A stretch of 10,241 nucleotides of DNA from an uncultured Planctomycetota bacterium. GTDB taxonomy: Bacteria > Planctomycetota > Planctomycetia > Pirellulales > Thermoguttaceae. A program made the position numbers and the translations under genes. A model generated the notes under the pieces. The model was given only the letters and a program-made list of their open reading frames with translations, was not told the origin of the DNA and did no database searches. The stretch covers positions 1 to 10,241 of the forward strand of contig CADBTE010000030.1 in assembly GCA_902797455.1 (NCBI GenBank), read 5' to 3'. Position 1 is the stretch's first letter. The number at the start of each line of letters is the position of its first letter. Below, in pieces: positions 8,237 to 10,241 of this stretch.

Positions 8237-8286
8237 AGGAGTAATAAGCCTCCCTACTTACTGGGAAATGCCTGTCGTGACACAAA

Positions 8287-8325
8287 CGCCGACTTTCGCG
8301 TCCTTCCTTAGCGCGAAAGGCGGCG
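8287..8325 (-). terminator. Hairpin after infC, likely transcription terminator
   Basis: Arms 8287-8300 and 8312-8325 pair in a 14-bp stem with one A/G mismatch (core CTTTCGCG/CGCGAAAG) around an 11-base loop. On the minus strand it lies 28 bases after the infC stop and is followed by TTTGTGT, a weak U-rich tract. It probably ends or attenuates infC transcription before the 263-residue protein gene. Partial read-through is possible because the U tract is poor and no strong promoter is visible behind it. Confidence 0.65.
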
Positions 8326-8353
8326 TCGAAACACAAGCGGCCGCGGCCGGAAT

Positions 8354-8896
8354 TTATTTGGGGGCCAGGGTGCAGTTGATCTTTTTCCCCATCTGCTTCG
8401 CGGGGGACTCGACCTTAGCGACATCTTCGAGTTGAGCGACAATCGACTCCATGAGCTTCATCCCCTCGGCCGAGTACATCACCTCACGGCCCTTGAAGCT
8501 GATCGTCAGGAGAACTTTCTCTTTCTTCGTCAGGAATTCGCGGGCCTTATTCACCTTGACCAGCATATCGTGTTCGCCGGTCTTCGGCCGCAAACGGAGC
8601 TCTTTGATACGGTTCTTGGAAGCGTTCGGCTTGACGGCCTTTTTCTTTTGTTCGTACTTGAATTTGCCGTAGTCCAGGATACGGCAGACCGGCGGCTTGC
8701 TGTCGGGAGCGACTTCGACAAGGTCCATCCCCGCGTTTCGAGCCGCGGCAAGCGCCTCGCTGGAGGACATCACGCCAAGTTGCTGACCGTCTTCGGCGAT
8801 CACGCGAACCTGGGGCGCGCGAATCATCTCGTTCACTCGGTGTGTATTGGTGTTGTTTCTCCTTAACCTGGGATCCGTGGGATTGGGCTGAACCAT
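8354..8896 (-). CDS. infC: Translation initiation factor IF-3
   Basis: IF3 binds the 30S subunit, blocks early 50S joining and checks the initiator tRNA and start codon. The 180-residue length is normal. The N-terminal domain starts at RVNEMIRAPQVRVI (20-33) and continues through GMDLVEVAPDSKPPVCRI. The family signature RILDYGKFKYEQKK is at residues 72-85. The basic linker (KKKAVKPNASKNRIKEL) leads to the C-terminal domain, with RPKTGEHDM, KGREVM and the terminal KKINCTLAPK. The ATG at 8896 is the only good start in frame. Its best Shine-Dalgarno-like sequence, AAGGAG, ends 15 bases upstream, which is unusually far. The gene has its own strong promoter and a structured leader. In most bacteria rpmI and rplT follow infC; here neither does. 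Confidence 0.97.
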   Translation of the reverse strand: MVQPNPTDPRLRRNNTNTHRVNEMIRAPQVRVIAEDGQQLGVMSSSEALAAARNAGMDLVEVAPDSKPPVCRILDYGKFKYEQKKKAVKPNASKNRIKELRLRPKTGEHDMLVKVNKAREFLTKKEKVLLTISFKGREVMYSAEGMKLMESIVAQLEDVAKVESPAKQMGKKINCTLAPK

Positions 8897-8936
8897 GCTG
8901 TTTTGCGATCTCTCCTTTTTTGTTGGGGCTTTTGCG

Positions 8937-9010
8937 CTGTTTTCTTTCCAGGCGGGGTAACCGTGCCGGCAAACCAGCCGCTTCGGCGCGGCGGCCGGCG
9001 AAGAAAACAG
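8937..9010 (-). promoter_or_regulatory. Long-range stem in the infC leader, with a competing partner at the start codon
   Basis: In the infC mRNA, CTGTTTTCTT (9010-9001) is exactly complementary to AAGAAAACAG (8946-8937), a 10-bp stem. It encloses a GC-rich section that can form GCCGGC/GCCGGC and GCCGC/GCGGC stems. AAAACAG occurs again at 8903-8897, directly before the ATG at 8896, so the 5' strand could instead pair there for 7 bp. Two mutually exclusive folds are therefore possible, one of which would mask the initiation region. The pairings are read from the sequence; switching is inference. Confidence 0.5.
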
Positions 9011-9017
9011 TCTGAAT

Positions 9018-9049
9018 TTTGGTCCGCGCCGAAAGGGGCACAGACCAAA
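9018..9049 (-). promoter_or_regulatory. Hairpin at the 5' end of the infC mRNA
   Basis: Bases 9049-9037 pair with 9030-9018 in a 13-bp stem with two G-U pairs and a 6-base loop (CCTTTC). The hairpin begins within about a base or two of the predicted transcription start, so it could stabilise the transcript or act as a binding site for a regulator such as IF3 itself or a ribosomal protein. It is not a terminator, because no U tract follows directly. Confidence 0.6.
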
Positions 9050-9057
9050 CCACTAGG

Positions 9058-9086
9058 ATTATAGCCAAATACTTTTTGATTTACAA
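9058..9086 (-). promoter_or_regulatory. Sigma70-type promoter for infC
   Basis: On the minus strand a -35 box TTGTAA (9086-9081) is followed by a 17-base spacer and a perfect TATAAT (9063-9058). Transcription should start near 9050, giving a leader of about 154 bases. The A-rich tract directly upstream of the -35 (9088-9106) resembles an UP element. Confidence 0.8.
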
Positions 9087-9087
9087 G

Positions 9088-9108
9088 CGTTTTTTTACCG
9101 AAAAAACG
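9088..9108. repeat. A/T-rich inverted repeat between the lipoprotein gene and the infC promoter
   Basis: CGTTTTTT and AAAAAACG form an 8-bp inverted repeat around a 5-base loop. It lies 9 bases beyond the lipoprotein stop codon and directly before the infC -35 box. It may help terminate the lipoprotein transcript, serve as an UP element for infC, or both. The stem is mostly A-T, so termination strength is doubtful. Confidence 0.4.
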
Positions 9109-9117
9109 GCGTATCCG

Positions 9118-10119
9118 CTATCCCTCGCCGGAGCGTTCTTCTAAAACAAAAGAAGCCGCCTCGCCGCCGGTGTGTGCGTCGGTATCCTCGCGGCCCCGCG
9201 CCTCTTCCTCGCGCATCTTCTTCTCGATGATCTCGGTAAAACCGGGGAAGTGGTAAAAACGCTCGTCGTGCTGGGTGAACAAAAGGCGGATCACGACAAT
9301 CTGCTGCTCGAAGTCCCCCGCCCCTTGAGCGAAGAAGTAGTGCCCCAGGCCCGACTGGCGGGTGCTGTCCGGCCCGATCACCAGGAACTGCCCGGGACGC
9401 AGCGGAAGATGGCAGGTCAATTCGTCGAATGTCTTGGTCGGCTGATCGACGCCGCGGAACATCTGGCTGTACTTGTATTTCGTGACAATTTGGGGTTCTC
9501 CGAAGGTCAGGAACGGCGTGATCTCGAACGAGACCGAACCGTCGGGGACAGGACGGATCATCACCGAAAGTTTCGTCTCGGCGTTCTGGTAGACCTTCCC
9601 CATCACCCCGCCGGGGCCGTTCGATAAGACAGGGATTTTTTCAACCGGTTCGTCCAGTGTGGCAATCACGCATTTATTCCCGGGACGAAGGGTCTCGACC
9701 TTCGAGAGGGTCACCGGCCGAGAGGTATCGGTGTCGGTGGGAAGGTTCTCCTCGACCGTCTGGCGCAGAGCCCGCCCTTTGAGGGACATCAGCGTCGACA
9801 GCGACTCGGGGATGGTCGCGCCCAGGATACCGGCGCGGATCCCGTTTTCGGTCAGCCGGGCGCAGGTCTCGGGATCGACTTCCTGTTCATCGACATCACC
9901 CCAGAGCTCCTCCAGGAGAGCCCGTTCCTGGTAGGGAACACGGATCATCAGAACATCGAACGTCACCGCGTCGGGGGGAAGATTATTCTTCAACAAGGGG
10001 GATGAGATCGTCTTATCGGCCGGTTTCGAGACGCTGTGCTCCACGAGGGCGCCGCACCCCGCGGCCATCGCCGCGAGGAGTGCCGCCAGAAGCACCCCGA
10101 TCCGGTAAAAACCACCCAC
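9118..10119 (-). CDS. Lipoprotein of unknown function, planctomycete-type
   Basis: The protein has 333 residues starting with GTG at 10119, which has an AAGGA site 11 bases upstream; no suitable ATG is in frame. The signal sequence ends in AMAAGC, and C22 is the likely lipidated residue, although alanine at -3 is less usual than leucine. The mature part opens with TFDVLMIRVPYQERALLEELW and VDEQEVDPE, followed by RLTENGIRAGILG. The later part is strand-rich: FEITPFLTFGEP, LPLRPGQFLVIGP, GLGHYFF and QQIVVIRLLFTQHDERFYHF. This order loosely recalls the C-terminal secretin domain (a gain-of-strand block, then a G-Q-x-L-V-I-G motif). I recall similar uncharacterised proteins in Pirellulales; that is memory, not a search. 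The last 40 residues are charged and low in complexity. No catalytic motif is visible, and I assign no function. Confidence 0.88.
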   Translation of the reverse strand: MGGFYRIGVLLAALLAAMAAGCGALVEHSVSKPADKTISSPLLKNNLPPDAVTFDVLMIRVPYQERALLEELWGDVDEQEVDPETCARLTENGIRAGILGATIPESLSTLMSLKGRALRQTVEENLPTDTDTSRPVTLSKVETLRPGNKCVIATLDEPVEKIPVLSNGPGGVMGKVYQNAETKLSVMIRPVPDGSVSFEITPFLTFGEPQIVTKYKYSQMFRGVDQPTKTFDELTCHLPLRPGQFLVIGPDSTRQSGLGHYFFAQGAGDFEQQIVVIRLLFTQHDERFYHFPGFTEIIEKKMREEEARGREDTDAHTGGEAASFVLEERSGEG

Positions 10120-10183
10120 GCGTTCTTTTATCCTTCGCGGCCCCGCCGCCTAATACAATCCCACACTTTCCCCCCCGCGCGGG

Positions 10184-10212
10184 AGGTTAGGGAATTTCGC
10201 GCGCGGCGTCAA
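10184..10212 (-). promoter_or_regulatory. Candidate promoter for the lipoprotein gene
   Basis: TTGACG (10212-10207), a 17-base spacer and TAACCT (10189-10184) form a possible promoter on the minus strand. The -35 is good and the -10 is weak. It lies about 65 bases upstream of the GTG start. The rest of 10120-10241 is GC-rich intergenic sequence with the palindrome CCCGCGCGGG (10174-10183) just after the -10. Confidence 0.35.
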
Positions 10213-10241
10213 TATGAAAACAAGGGGCTCTCCGCGCCAAA

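Noticed and set aside
8547..9068. A 173-residue open frame on the minus strand overlapping infC
   Set aside because: It is in another frame across the infC promoter, leader and N-terminal coding region, and its product is low-complexity basic sequence.
9172..9627. A 151-residue open frame on the plus strand
   Set aside because: It is antisense to the lipoprotein gene and has no signal peptide, domain or ribosome-binding site.

Overview
The window looks like chromosomal DNA of a planctomycete, probably Pirellulales or a Thermoguttaceae-like lineage. The base composition is GC-rich. Two of the predicted exported proteins belong, from memory of the families, to sets seen mainly in that phylum. 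The left-hand gene encodes a hydrazine-synthase-alpha-like diheme protein of the kind that is common in non-anammox planctomycetes. No database search was possible, so the taxonomic call is inference. There are six protein-coding genes, five on the minus strand and one on the plus strand. I see no tRNA, rRNA, CRISPR array, insertion sequence or prophage signature.

Layout from left to right: (1) bases 1-3171, minus strand, the N-terminal 1057 residues of a large exported protein. It has a carbohydrate-binding-module-like domain, a beta-propeller-like middle and two CxxCH haem sites, and it runs off the left edge. (2) Bases 3172-3473, a divergent regulatory region of 302 bases with a very good minus-strand sigma70-type promoter and a weaker plus-strand one. 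(3) Bases 3474-5423, plus strand, a membrane protein with four tandem zinc ribbons followed by about six transmembrane helices. (4) Bases 5438-7381, minus strand, a complete DsbD-type thiol:disulfide interchange protein, converging on gene 3 with a 14-base gap. (5) Bases 7445-8236, minus strand, an unidentified exported protein of 263 residues. (6) Bases 8287-8325, a strong hairpin after infC. (7) Bases 8354-8896, minus strand, infC (translation initiation factor IF3), with a near-consensus promoter and a highly structured leader of about 150 bases. (8) Bases 9118-10119, minus strand, a lipoprotein of unknown function with a GTG start. (9) Bases 10120-10241, intergenic, with a candidate promoter for the lipoprotein.

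How the genes may work together: DsbD moves electrons from cytoplasmic thioredoxin across the membrane, and this is needed to keep the CxxCH cysteines of apocytochromes reduced for haem attachment. A CxxCH-bearing protein is encoded 2.3 kb away, so a functional link is plausible. The two genes are not in one operon, because the zinc-ribbon gene lies between them on the other strand. infC is not followed by rpmI-rplT as it is in most bacteria; a hairpin and then two envelope-protein genes follow instead. The points most worth a second look are the structured infC leader with two competing pairing partners, the four-module zinc-ribbon membrane protein, and the CBM-like/HZS-alpha-like fusion.
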